Below, piece by piece: positions 37,850 to 51,500 of a stretch of DNA of 64,000 nt. This DNA is from Mugil cephalus. Lineage: Eukaryota > Chordata > Actinopteri > Mugiliformes > Mugilidae. Below the pieces are notes generated by a model that searched no databases, was not told the DNA's origin, and saw only the letters and a program-made list of their open reading frames with translations. The position numbers and the translations under genes were made by a program. The number at the start of each line of letters is the position of its first letter. Position 1 is the first letter of the stretch. The DNA lies in NCBI RefSeq assembly GCF_022458985.1, contig NC_061771.1, positions 22,207,501 through 22,271,500 on the forward strand, given 5' to 3'.

Positions 37850-39140
37850 TTTTTTTCACTTACGTACTATCACTGCACTGATATGTTTACTTTCAAGAGT
37901 GTGTTTGCACATTGTTTTCATTTTAGAAAAAGACTAGTAGTAGCCCAACTATATACTGATGTGTAATAATGAAACACTGATAGTGTCCACGTTACAACAT
38001 TGGAAGTACTTTTACTTAGCTGTATTGGCCAAGTACGTGTGCACGTACAAATGTAATAAATTTAGTAGTAAGTTTAATTGAAAATTCTTACGTACTGACA
38101 CTGAACTTTCCCATGCAGGTTACTTTTAAGAGCGTATTTGCACATTGCTTTCGCATTAAGTTTATTATAGAAAAAGACTACTATTTGTCTTTTTAATATA
38201 ACAAGATGATAGTGGCCATTTTACAACATAGTAAGTACTTTTACCCTAACTTAAATGCAGTTGAAAATACTTTTAGATTGAGCACTTATGTACAATCCGT
38301 GAACTTTCCCACGCAGAACATTTACTTTTAAGAGTGTGTTTGCACATTTCTTTTTAATTAGCTTTATTTAAAAAAAATGACTAATAGTAGTCCAGCTGTA
38401 TACTGATGTGTGATAATGTAACAATGATAGTGGCCATGTTACAACATAGGAAATACTTTTACCCTGACTTAAATCAGAATCAGCTTTATTGGAGAAACTA
38501 TCAGAATGAGAATTACTTTATTGATCCCAGGGATAAACTACTTTTCATTGCACCAGCTCCTACTGAAAGTGTACCAGTGTTCACAACAAAGAGCAATGTA
38601 GGCCGTAAAATATGTAAGAATAAGTAGGTTAATAGGGAAAAAAGTACGCACATCAATATATATATATATATATGTGTACAAGTGAACATTTGTTCCGAGT
38701 TGTTGCTCTATAATAACATTGAATATGGGGTGATTGCACAGCGGGAAACTATTGCACATGGTGTAAGTATATGTGCACATACAAATTTAATAAATTTAGT
38801 CGTAAATTTAGTGGAGAATACTTTTATATTGTGAACTCACGTACTATTACTGAACCGTCCCATGCAGGAAGTTTACTGTTAAGAGCGTGGTTGCACATTG
38901 ATTTTACATTCTTTTTTAAAATTTTCGAATAAAAGACTAAAAGTAGTCCATCAGTATACTGGTGTGTAATAATGTAACAATGATAGTGGCCAAGTTACAA
39001 CACTGGAAGTGCTTTGCTTTTCCAGAAAAAAACCACTGCTATTCATGTATTTAATGTACACAATAATAATGACCATGCTACAACACGGTACGTACTTTTA
39101 TCCTAACTTAAAATGCAGTTGAGAATACTTTTAGATCGTG
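37850..39140. repeat. Diverged tandem repeat, about 220-bp unit, four to five copies
   Basis: The anchor GATAGTGGCCA with TTACAACA recurs at about 37979, 38207, 38426 and 38981, with a shortened form near 39070. A second anchor, AGAGTGTGTTTGCACATT or variants, recurs at about 37898, 38130, 38333 and 38883. Spacing is 203-232 bases except where 330 bases of another repeat (38463-38790) interrupt the array. Units differ at many positions, so the duplication is old. Confidence 0.7.
38463..38800. repeat. LINE-tail-like repeat (AATCAGCTTTATTGG) inside the tandem array
   Basis: AAATCAGAATCAGCTTTATT, GAATTACTTTATTGATCCCA and TATATGTGCACATACAAATT are words of a dispersed fish repeat often seen as 3' tails of non-LTR elements. 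Includes a (TA)n run at 38657-38674. A shorter version (GTATTGGCCAAGTACGTGTG) sits near 38023. Confidence 0.5.
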
Positions 39141-39294
39141 CAGCAGTTTGCTTGACCGCTGTGGTTTTCGCCACATTCGCGTACATAACCTGAACACTTA
39201 TTCCGACCCCCAGATCCTGACCTGTCGCTTCTACCCGTCGCGGATCTATAGACGCAGTCGGCGTGCACGCACGTCCTCTCTCTGGCTCCGGCTG

Positions 39295-39464
39295 TGTATT
39301 ATTGCTCTGAAACCAGCCACCATGGGGAGCTAAGGGCAAGGCGACGGGTTATTTCCCTCAATATTTAATGCCCCAAAGCCATCCATATGCTGCGTTTTGG
39401 AGCACACTGTTCACGCCAGTATCCCCAATGCAGCGGATTACGGGGGACGGGCTTCCAGAGACGG
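39295..39464 (+). promoter_or_regulatory. Candidate axin1 promoter-proximal untranslated exon
   Basis: Sequence becomes GC-rich from about 39150. A stretch ending in a consensus donor (CAGAGACG|GTAAGACG at 39464) could splice to the acceptor at 40781 in front of the axin1 coding start. GC-rich, CpG-containing DNA continues to 39970 with (CT)n runs. Inferred from position and splice signals. Confidence 0.4.
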
Positions 39465-39557
39465 TAAGACGCGGGACTTTAGTGGGGAAACACGGCTCGT
39501 TAACGCACCCAGCTCCAGCTAGCGAGCTAACCAAAACTAGCTCCCCACACCACCAAG

Positions 39558-39597
<40 letters not shown>

Positions 39598-39598
39598 G
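39558..39598. repeat. (CT)n microsatellite
   Basis: TCTCTC run with one TTT interruption. A second (CT)n lies at 39759-39787. Confidence 0.9.
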
Positions 39599-39942
39599 TG
39601 AGGCGCTGCAGGCTTGTGGAGTGGAAAACGTGCCCTCGCTTTTCTTGTTTCGTTTGATCTCACTTCGGCCGATGCGCCGGAGCTAATCTGCGACAAAGTT
39701 TGTGCTGCTTTTCTCTGCTTAGTTAGCTAGTCCCGAGCGCCCCCCCTCCTCTTCCAATCTCTCTCTCTCTCCCTCTCTCTCTCTCCAGCTTGTGCTCAAG
39801 TGTTTGTGCATGCAGGCCCGTCTTGTGGTGGTTGTAGAGTTTGTTTCTGTACCCATCCCCCCACCGTCTTTGCAGGCCAAGATGAATGAGATTCTCACTT
39901 CAAAGCGCTGGCATCGGCGGTGGCATTGCTGCGGGGCTGGCT

Positions 39943-39995
39943 GGCCCGGCCCGGCCCGGCCCGGTAGCGGCGGTCCTTAGTTGTTTTGGGGCTCA

Positions 39996-40028
<33 letters not shown>
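39943..40028. repeat. (GGCCC)n followed by (AAT)n microsatellites
   Basis: CCCGGCCCGGCCCGGCCCGG at about 39945-39965, then an AATAAT run at 39996-40027 and GATGATGATGATG at 40034-40048. Confidence 0.9.
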
Positions 40029-40029
<1 letters not shown>

Positions 40030-40317
40030 GTTATGATGATGATGATGATAATGCGTCTCATGTGAGCTTGACTTGACTGTGATTTAGCAGCTGGTATAGC
40101 AGCTAGCCTGTGAGCTAGCTGCTGAACTGGAGACAAAAAAAAAAAAACTTGTTGGTGAACTCCAGCTTGGAAATAGCCGTACACACACTGGAGCATATTA
40201 GCTGGCCCTTTTTGGAAGTAGCCGATGGGCTCATTTTTTTAAAAAAGAAAAAAAACAAGTAGTTTCCAGCAAGTTTGGTTGCCCGATTTATTGTGCGAGC
40301 GGTTATTTCTCTGCTTT

Positions 40318-40505
40318 ACAGGCTAGGTTGAACTTTATTGTCATTGCACATGTACATGTACAGGTACAGAGCAGCGAAATGCACTTTAGCGTCTAAACCC
40401 AGAAGAGCAATAAGCAGCATGAATGGTTTGGTACATGAGCGGTGTGGTGCAGTTTTTAGACAATATTTACACATGGAAAAACCTATGTACATGTGACACC
40501 ACATA
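40318..40505. repeat. Dispersed fish repeat (GAACTTTATTGTCATTGCAC type)
   Basis: GTTGAACTTTATTGTCATTG, CAGAGCAGCGAAATGCA and AGCAATAAGCAGCATG are words of a common fish LINE-tail or SINE repeat, here upstream of axin1. Confidence 0.55.
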
Positions 40506-40851
40506 CACAGGTGAGTGATTGAGCTACTGTGAACATATTACGCATGTGGATTTGTGTGTTAACGTGTAAACAGGAGCTGTAACATGATTTGTAGTAGATG
40601 AAGTGTGCATCCATATCCTGTGCCCACTTGATCGTCTAATATTGGTGGCGCGACACAGCGAAGGGGACGACGGATGAGTCAGGTCGTCCTTATCGCCTGA
40701 GCAATAATGTTTATGCGGCCTCCACGTCAGCCCCCACCCACCACCTCCGCCACTAACCCGCTTCTCTTGTTTCCGTTGCAGGGTGAATTGTTTGCCAGCA
40801 AACCCTTTGCTACAGGCGAAGATCTGACCTCTGCCTTGTGCAATCAGAGAC

Positions 40852-42477
40852 ATGAGTGTTGTCAGAGATATACACGGGATCGGGTACAGGGGCGGCGGCG
40901 GCGGCGGCGGGGTTGTGGCCCCTCTGGGCGGCCATGCCCACTTCACCGAAGACGCGCCGCGACCCCCGGTTCCCGGCGAGGAGGGATCTGATGTGGACCC
41001 CCAGGTCCAGTCGGTCAGCATCCGTCCGAACGCCCTCTCCCAAACCCTAGGCTATGCCTCGTCATCCCTGTCGTCTAAAATGGGGGACCCGTCGAGCTAC
41101 ACTCCCTCCTCGTCGTCCGCGACGCCGCGCCGCCCCGACCTGGACTTGGGCTACGAGCCCGAGGGCTCCGCTTCGCCGACTCCACCTTACCTGAAGTGGG
41201 CCGAGTCGCTCCACTCCCTCCTGGACGACCAGGAAGGCATCCAGCTGTTCAGAAAATTCCTGTGCCAGGAAGGATGTGCGGACCTCCTCGACTTCTGGTT
41301 CGCCTGTTCGGGTTTCAGGCAGACCAGCCAGGAGAAGAGGGGGAAGCTGGCCAAGGCCATCTACAGGAAGTACATCGTGGACGGAAGCGGGATCGTCTCC
41401 AGGCAGATCAAGGCGGCCACCAAGAGCTTCATCAGAGACTGTGTCGGAAAGCCGCACCCGGACCCCGCCATGTTTGAACAGGTGATTAAAAAAGTCGAGT
41501 CGTGCATGTTTGAGAACGACGCGTGTCGGAGCGGTCACCGGGTCAGAGGGAGACGCCGCGAACGTTGCACGTGCTGTTGTGTTGTCATTTTAAACTGTCT
41601 ATCCGCTTCAGCCACGATAAAACATTTTTTCAGCTGTTAAGGTATGAGCCGACACAAAGCAGCATTGTTATGCATGCAGGCAGGCAGGGCGCACAGATGA
41701 AAGTGGATGTTGGCAAGATAGTGGATGTCCCCCATAGAGCCGGAGTTGTCCTCAGACTGGTTCTCAGGTGTTTGTTTTGTTTTTTCTTTGCAGTGTCAAA
41801 GTCCTTATTCCTTACTTTCCTTATTTATAAAAGTCGAAAGCTAAATGTGCTTGTCTCACGTTTGTTTAGTCTGTTTTGGATCAGAAGTGTGAGAGTAACA
41901 TGCAGTAAGGACGTCCCTGTCCCTGACCTTCATAGTTATTTATTATAGATCTTATTATAGCGTATAAACGTCTTCCTCCTCTTCTGTTTTAACGACTAAC
42001 GCAGGTTTTTTACCGATGTTTCTGGAGCTAAGGGGAGCTAGCGTGTCCTCACCACGTTAGCGCTATTCCAGGCAGCGCATACGTGATCCAGGAGAATACA
42101 AGCGAGATAAGAGGCGCCTTCGTGAACCTGCAGGAGGATATTAAAAGAATAGTATCGAATTAGGAGGCGAAGTGACTTTATCGGGACGTCCCCGCTATGC
42201 GTTTGGATTTTTACGTTTCTGTAGACGTGAAATCCCATTTGCTGTTAGAATACATGCTACACGCTAACTCTTGATGCATGTGATTTGTTAGTGTTGTTTT
42301 CCTGGTGGGTATTTTTTAAGGAGGGAGGAAGTGAAGTCTGGCAACTAAGAGCGAATTTGAGTTAATGCCGTGTAAATGCAGTTACAATTACCGAGGAACT
42401 GATTCAGAACGTGTTCCTGCGGTTGTAAAGGATTGATCAGCCTTGAAAAGGGAAAGCAACAGTCGTGGCACTAATTT

Positions 42478-42542
<65 letters not shown>

Positions 42543-45500
42543 GAGATTTGTCAAGGCAAAGATTTGCGTTTTCTCACCACAAGAAAGAACCACCTTCATA
42601 GTGTCGTTGTTGCTCTTTCTCGATGCAGTTTTGCATGTGTGCGTTTTTCGACCGTGTCTACGCTGTGTGAGACGACTTCCGCGGGTTCCTAGCAGAGCTG
42701 TATGCATCACCACCGAACAATAAAATTGCAGTAAATGAGATTACATAATTACCATAATGAACCAACTGAAGCTTGTTTCAGTTTCTCTGCTGCCAGCCTT
42801 TCCACACACTCACTCTTTAGTTTTATTTTATACTTGAGGGGTGGAAGAGTCCTTAAAGATTTTTTTTTTTTTTTTTAAGGAAATCCTGAAATGTTCAGTA
42901 AATAAAACTCATCTCTGTTTTGTCTTAAACTAAACCCCAATCAGAAGGAACCCAGTGAAGGCACATTTAACCTTTTCAAATGAATCGTCAGTGTGAGTTT
43001 AACACACCCCTCTGTGTCGGCGTGGTTGGGCACTGGACTAGCTGTCAGTTATCTAAAGATAGTTTACTCTGTAATTGTGTTGATATGTGATACTGCTTCT
43101 AGTAACTTGTGTCCACATTTATATTCAAAAGTAAAACCGTGGTCAAGTGAGTCCAGCGTGAAGTGCGGTTGAGAATCTTTAAATTGTATTTCATTGATTA
43201 TTCGGGTGGTGAAATCTCGAGGCGTCGTTTATTCATTTTTATTCATTTATTTATTTATTTTTGTACCACATATGGAAACGTCTTTGCGCTTGTATTTGTG
43301 CTCCAGGCTCAGACGGAGATCCAGGCCATGATGGAGGAGAACACCTACCCTTTGTTCCTCAAGTCGGATCTGTACTTGGAGTACACGCGGACGGGAGGGG
43401 AGAGCCCCAAACCTAACCCCAGCGATCAGAGCCCCACGTCGGGGCCGGCCAAGCCTGTGCCCGGGTACTTGCCTACACTCGCCGAGGACGAGGAGTGGAG
43501 GTGAGATGAGCTTTTGTTTTTTTTTTGTGTGTGTGTGTGTGTGTTTTACCCTCATCTGAAATCATTAAACAGTCATAGAGCACCGCTGACAAATCAATGC
43601 CTTCTCCATTTAAGATATGGAACATATTTGATGTGTTTTAATAGATGTGGTGGTGGAGGAGGCGGAGGAGGAGGAGGAGCGAGGGAAGTGGAGGAAGAGA
43701 AAGATGAGGATGAGTGTGGAGCCACGCCAGCTGGTCGGCTGACTCACAGCCTGCTGATGCAGACGGCGCCGCAGAGAGCCACAGTGAACAGGAGGAGGCC
43801 GGACAGCAGAGAGTACAGGTACGGACAGCGCCTCGCACTCGTGAGGTGAACCACAAGGTCTCGGGAGTTTGTTGTGGTACTTTCATTTTGATGCAGCGGT
43901 TGAATTTATTCTCTAAAAACCAGAAATAAGAGCGAATATATTGGAATATTTTATTATGTATTTTTTGTCTATTTCACAACAACACTCATTCACATGAAGA
44001 ATAATAATGATACATGTCTCAAGAAATATAGGTAATATATTTACCTGTCATTGTGTTTTCAGACTAGGCCCTAAAAACTATTTAACCCCAGAACACTAAG
44101 GTTATAACGCCATCGCTAATGTTGGGTATATTTCATTTCTGATGTAATATAAATATAGCATCTTAAACCAGAACAATAAACTTCTCATCAAAATATGTTG
44201 AAGTACAACAATACACAGTAAATTAGATAGTTTCAGTCTCAACCATAAAACACCATACCCCATAAAAAGGCTCTAAAATTTGCGAAAAATTAGGGAATCT
44301 TTAACGAATATCTCCTTTATAAAAATAAATAATAATGTAGCCAGGAACTGGAAATTTGGTCGACCTGTTCCTGGGAAAATGTAACTTTTTGAGTGGCTGA
44401 CAAGCTGACTGAAAAATATGTTTTGTAAAGTAAAACTGCCTTTAGTCGTGTTTTATTCACATCATCCAGGATCATCTGATTTCATACACAAACACTAGAA
44501 ATCACCCAAAACACTGGGAAAAAAACATGGGCCGGCGAATTGGAGCAGGGAAACCTGACGGTACCGATGGACTACAACTCAGACAGAAGGAACACAATGA
44601 AAATCAGCTGGCGTTAGCAGGGTCTCCACGGGGTCATTAAAAGTATTAAAAGTTGATAATTCAATTTTGGGGAAATTAAGACTCTTAAAAAGTATGAAAA
44701 AGTAAAATTTGAAGGTAATTTTGAGGTAAATTTTGCGTTTGAGTCCACAAACACTGAAAAAGTGTGTGAATTTATTTGTTTATTGAAAAACAAACATGAA
44801 ACGGTAACATAATAACTGGACGACTGTGGGTGCGTTCGTGAATTGTCTCTGAGACGGATCAGAATTATCCGTATTTGGAAATCCCATTTTATTTGCTGTT
44901 CAGGATCAGTTTAATCCGTTTTAGTTTTATGCTGGTTTTTCAAAGCGGCGTCGGCCTGAATCAGCCTGATCCACATACACAAATATGAAATCCGGATTAC
45001 CAGTGCTCTAAAAGGGACATGACAATGTGGGCCACCAGCTGTGTAAAGAACAACTGTTTGAAGAGTCAGCATGGGATCACTTTGTGCTTCTTATTTTAAG
45101 ACGAAACACAAAAGTAACATAAACATCCACCTGTTTTTTTTCTTAGTTATTTATTTTTGGATCAGATCCAACTGAAACATTTTGAACAACACAAGCAGAA
45201 GGTTTGATCCAGATTAAAACCAGGATTGGATTACGCGATCTAATCCGGTTTCAGAATCCTTCTTTCCCTTTTGAACAAACCATTTTCAAAATGTGATCCA
45301 ATCCGATCACCAACATCTGATCAGATCACCTTTGAACAACTGGCCCATAGTCTTAACGTTACATCGGCTATTAGGACACTCTCCTCATCTTCACCAACGT
45401 CAGGGTGTAAACCAGTAAACCAGTTTTGAGTTTATACAAGTGTTTAGACTAAACATGAGTTCAGACTTTGCCTTTGATTTATCCTGCCAGTCTATTTGAA

Positions 45501-48500
45501 TTCAGTTTATGTAGAGATGTAACGATATGAAAACTTCATTTCATGATTATCGTGATTAAAATTCACCACTGAAATCATTAATCCAAATTTTACTTTGAAA
45601 AAACAAATGATAGTCAGACACAGTTTTAATGATAATAAAAATTTGAAGTGGTGTTAGTAACCGTCTGGATGAAACCTGAAATAATTACATCCCTAGTTGT
45701 ATGATAGTTGTCTATAGTCTTTACCGTAAACTAAAACTGTTAAGTTGAAGGTGTCACTGATGTAAACGGCTACAATTCAAAGTGGCAGTGAGGTATTAAA
45801 AAATATTATAATAACGACTTGAAACAGTCTTTAAAAGGTATTGAAATTAACTTCCTGTATTTAGCCTGGTTAGTTTCCCGGGTTAATTTTAATATCGTGG
45901 AAGATCTCCTGAAAATTCACTAACCGTGTGTGGATCCTTCCTCAGGCCGTGGAGGGAGCCCGTAAACCCGTACTACGCAAACATGGGCTACGCTCGCGCT
46001 CCAGCCACCAGCGCCAACGACAGCGAGCAGCAGAGCATGTCGAGTGACGCAGACACACTGTCGCTGACCGACAGCAGCGTGTAAGTAAACACAGAATCAC
46101 CTCCTTTAACCGGTTAATTCTGCCGCCCCGGCGCTGACTCTTATCTGCTCTGTGCCTGCAGAGATGGTATCCCTCCATACAGATACCGGAAGATCCACCG
46201 TAAAGAGATGCATGAAAGTGCCAAAGCCAATGGACGTGTGCCCCTACCTCATATACCTGTGAGTACGGACGCTCTTCGTTTGAATATTTCTTTGAAAATA
46301 TACTTTTTTCTTATATATTTCGTAGAATTAAATCTTCCAAGTTCATGGTTTTGTTCATGTTGTTTTTAAAAACATGACCTGTTGCATTCAGGTCATAGCA
46401 GAGATGCAAAATCCTCCTCCATCGCTTGAATTAATCATCGTCTGGTGCAAAAGTATCTTAGCCAACGTCTCTTAACAGCGACGAGAGCAGGAAACTTCTC
46501 ATACAAAAGTAGCAGAAATCGCTGTAAACAATAATCCCACCTGTTCCCCACAGTTTTCTCCCACAACTCATTATGTGGAACAAATAAAAACAATATTCAT
46601 TAGAACAGGAGTGGGAACTGTGGAAATGCTGTCATATGTGAGGAAACACCAGAGGCTGGATAAAAATCGACACCATAAAAACCCTAAAAATAACGTAAAA
46701 TGAAAATAAATAAAAACACAACTTGAGCTCATATAAAAAAAAAACGACACTATAAAATGCGAACTACTGAGAGTGAAAGATTAAAAATAATAATAATTAA
46801 ATAGTAAATGTGTTAATAAACAAATTTCAATTAAAAGCTGAAGTAAAAAGGTAAGTTCCTGGCCTTTTAAAATTACCATCAATATAAATAAACCAGCCGA
46901 GCTGCAGAATCCTCACCGGTTGACTCATGGTCTCGATGAATTGAGTCATCAGCTTTTAGATGGTGGAAACTGGAAGCACCCACTATGTGTACAGTCCACT
47001 GAGAAGAGACACTCAAATATCAATTATTTACCAAGCAGAACACTAAAAGTAATATTTAATTGTTAGCCAACGACAACAAAGACTTCAGGGTTAATTTCCT
47101 TCGTGAAAAAACATCATGATTATAATAGCTCCATACCTCCTGGTTCTACTTAACTATTGCTCCTCCCCTCATCTAAAGCTCTTTAGTTGCATATTTAAAT
47201 ATTGGCAGCAGATGTGTGTAGCAGCTTGTGGTATCGCATTTATTTTTTTGTTTTTTTGTGCTCTTGTCTGTACACAGCGCACGTATCGCATGCCAAAGGA
47301 CATCCACGTAGAGCCTGAGAGGTTTGCAGCGGAGCTCATCAGCAGGCTGGAGACGGTTCTCAGAGAGCGAGAGGCTCAGGAACGTCTCGAAGAAAGGCTG
47401 AAGAGAGTACGACTGGTGAGGCTTCCCTCAAAAACAAATGCACTTAACTGCTCACGGTTAATAGTGTATTGATTTACAGCCACTCGCGCGTCTGCACCGT
47501 GCACATGTTTGAGAAATAAAATACCTGTTTTCTGACGCCAACAGGAAGAAGAGGGGGACGATGCCGACATCTCCGTGACAACCTCCTTGTCTTCTCACAG
47601 CATACCACTCCCCCTCCCCTCATCGTTCCCCCCCCTCTACGGTGCCCGTTATTCAGAGACCACTGCTAACACGGCAACGGCCGTCACTTACGGCGGCCTG
47701 GTTGCCATGGAGGACTCCCAGGACGACGACCCGGAATCCATTTTGGACGAGCACGTCCAGCGGGTGATGAAGACGCCAGGCTGCCAGTCGCCAGGGGCAA
47801 CCAACAGCACCTTAGGGGGAGGGGGTCGACACACCCCTCCCAAATCATCGCGGTCACCCGACGGGGGGATCGGGCCGCCTCACTACTCGCACAGAGGAGG
47901 GGGAGGTCACAGTCTGCCGGCCGCGGTGGTCAAAGGTAAGAGGGCTGATGCTGGCTGATGACACGAGACAGACACCGAGTGTGGTCGTCATGGTTACAAC
48001 TAGGAGGGGAATATTGATATGGACGTATATTGCGATACTTTGTCTTCCAACACGGTATCGATTTTGAACGACTTCTTCACCTCCACCAACACTTTAACTT
48101 TACATGTGCAGTAACTTGGAAATGGATCATTTGAATTAATATTGTTTTTTGTCCAATGAATTATCACTTTCAGCTGATGTACATATATATAACGTGTATT
48201 TCAAGCTGCATTTAATTTTCTCAAGCTGCAAAATTCTCAGTCAACTATGGAGAATATCGCAATATATCATAAAATCATAATATCGCAATAATGTATCAAA
48301 GTATCGTGATATGTATCGTATCGTGAAACCCTTGCCGATAACAATCCCTAGTTACGAGGTTAGAAATGTCACTCGGACAGTAGGAAATATGTGTTCAACT
48401 GTAGAATATTACACATCTGTTTTGGGATGTGGGATTGCGTCTAAATGAGTCTGTTTGTTTATCGTGATTCAGAAATTTGTCACGTGGTGTGACTCATGGA

Positions 48501-51500
48501 TTTCTGTCACTTTTTTAGAAACAGCAGAGCCCAGCGACACAGGAATAAACTAAACTAGGTTTTGACCAACAGAATACTTGCTGATGGGATTAGTTCTTTG
48601 TTTTTATTGGGTTTATAATGATCATGAGGTACGTTACAGCATGGCGTGTGCCTTAGACTGTGAGGGAAAGACTTCCAGATATTTCATAAACCGTATTTTA
48701 GTTAATAATAATTAATAGTACCATAGTTATTTGATCCAGCACTAACCTCATGTCATGGCACAACAGTGAACATTAAATGTTCTGGAAGATTTTTTTTTGG
48801 TGGTGGAGAAATGAAGTCACGGGGTCATATAAATTGTTGCATTGTTAAAAAGTTGGTTGTGAAAACCTGATGACAGAAATTACATTGAAAGCGATTATTT
48901 GAGAACCAGTATTTTGGACCTAAATGTGGAGAATCTGTCAAAGAGTGTTCGTCGCTGATGAGTCCTCGTTTGTTTCCGTCTCAGGTCTGCATCATCACAA
49001 GCAGCTGTACCACCACCGAGCGAGAGAAGGGCAGGATGAAGCAGGCTCCAGGTCTCAGCCCAACTTCTTGTGGAACGGAGACCCCTCCAGCCAGTACACG
49101 GGGAGGAGCCGCAACTACGCCGACGGAGCCGGAGCCAGTACACTCGAGGGGATGGGCAGCAGGTTAGTGCGCGTCTTTGGTCTGCAGCACATTCGCTTGT
49201 ACTGGGCCGTATTCGGATGACCTCATCTGGGTTGTGTATGTTTTACCCGTGCGATTGCAGCAGTAAAGGCAGCACGCTGTCGAGGCGAGGTTGTAAGAAA
49301 GCGTCGGAGACGTCGGGCAAAGGGGAAGAGAGCGGGCGAGGCATGGAGACCCAGGTACCACCGGAGGATCTGGAGAGGAACCAGAAGATCCTGCAATGGA
49401 TGATGGAAGGAGACAGACAAAGGAAGAGCAGCCATGGGTGAGTCATCTAGTTAATCTACTAGAGGGGAAAATAGATTTTCACAAAATCGAGTTGCGTTAT
49501 TAGAAAAAGACCAAAGATGCAGCCACACACCAGCTTTCAGACCGTACTCTCAGAGTTCTCCTCCACAGGAGATGCAACAAATTACATACATTTTAGAAAT
49601 CGAGCATTTTATGAATTGATATTTGATCCTTTTTTTAAAATTTTTTTTTTTATTCATTTATATGGGTAAAGATACAAACACACATACACATAGTGTCCAC
49701 ACCCACCAAGTGCAACGTTTGCCAGGAAAAAGAAACAAGATAATAAACCAAAAATCGAATAACAAACCAAAATAAAGCAGTAACACAACCAATCAGTCAC
49801 TCGGCAAAGAATAATCTGTTTAACCACAATCACAGTCTCTCTAAAGGAAAATGTATAAGGTTTTCTACAGGCAACTCAAACAATTCATCTTTGATCCTTC
49901 AAATTAAGAGTAATATGATCCATTTTTATAATCTTCAGGTGTTTGTGTGTGGCTGTTGTGTTGCTGTGGTACATCAGTAAATTCTCCGAAATATCCATTT
50001 TATTAAGTCTCTGTTTAAAAAAAGATTTAACCTGATGGGGGTTACATCATTACTTAAAGTTGTTGTTTTTTTTAATTAAAAATGTAAACTGATTTATATG
50101 TAATTAATGCCATTATTTTTCAGCCTGGGGATAGATTGGTTACTGTAATGCCACTTTATATGCTTACGTGCTTTATATTTCTAATGAATGAGTGGGTGGA
50201 GCTCAGGGACAGCGGATGGGTTGTAGTTTATGTTACGTTTTTTTTGTGTCCTATAAGTCGCCGTGCAGTAACAATGAAAATCGTTCTGATTCTGATGCTA
50301 AAAACACTCAAAAATACTTCAATCGTCTGACATTTCTTGTGTTGACTCTTTCCCTTCAGTGGCAGCACCAGCAGCTCCAGGAGGACGGGAACCAGCACCG
50401 AGTCACCGCGCCCAACTTCAGTGGAGCGACCCGGAGCCGTGCACCCCTGGGTCTCGGCCCAGCTGCGGAACAACCCCTCCTCGGTGTCCGCCGCCGTCCC
50501 CGGCTCGTCCTCCACCCAGGTCCAGCCCTCGCACCCTTTCATCCAGGACCCGGCTATGCCCCCCAACCCGGCGCCCAACCCCCTCACCCAGCTGGAGGAG
50601 GCTAGGAGGAGGCTGGAGGAGGAGAGGAGGAGGGCCGCGCAACAGCAGGCCAAGCAGAGGTACGTGTCCAGTCCAAATCTACCGTATTTCCTCTAATAGT
50701 GGCCGGGGCCTTTGTTTAACGGTTACCCGTCATTGGAGGCAGGCTTTTATTAGAGGGGGGGCTTTATTTCTAATTCCCCAGGTTCACCATTCACACAACT
50801 GGTTGGTCAGAATGGGCGAATGAATAAATTACACCACTGTATCAGTTCAAACTCTCAGAAATAAACAGGCTACATATTATTGGGCAAATTGTCAGGGTTT
50901 AATTTTCTAATTTTCTTATTTTTTGCTGGTCAATAATATCCTGTACTTTACTCTGCACTTTTCAAAACCTTCTCCTCCAAGTTTACGTCATTGTTTCTTG
51001 TTTGCTAAAGCTCTCTGTTGCTTTCACAGTGTTTCGTTCAAAAAAATCTGGGTTCATGTGTCTCTTCAAACGTAGCTGCTGCCACCTGTGGTACCAGTGT
51101 GTTACTGCATCTGTAATTGAGGCCGACCTTTATTTGTTCGTGTGAACCACTATTAGAGGAAATACGGTTCGTTTGCCTCAGTGTTTGTGTCGTTATTAGA
51201 GTGTTTGACGTAGACCCTCTCTCTCTCTCCAAAGGCATAAATCTGGGAAGCGGCAGGTGTGTGAGAACATGACCGTTGCTTACTACTTCTGTGGAGAACC
51301 AATCCCATACCGGACATCAGTCAAGGGCCGCGTCGTGACTTTGGGCCAGTTCAAGGAGCTGCTTACCAAAAAGGGCCACTACAGGTGAGGACATGTTTTT
51401 TTCTTGTCATTGCATAGGTCTTCAACAGGGGGTCCGCAACCAATGGTTGATAGACATTGTTCATATACTTTTTTTTTTTTTTTTTGTTAATTTCCCCCCA

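Noticed and set aside
40524-41021. 165-codon minus-strand open frame
   Set aside because: Overlaps the axin1 start, is low-complexity (poly-Pro from the Gly codons) and lacks any recognisable domain or splice logic.
41062-41538. 158-codon minus-strand open frame across axin1 exon 1
   Set aside because: It is the antisense of the RGS-domain coding exon; GC-rich coding DNA often leaves an open shadow frame.
41482-41640. Read-through of axin1 exon 1 to a 262-codon open frame
   Set aside because: The donor at 41481 and the exact protein continuation AQTEIQA at 43307 show that translation leaves the genomic frame there.
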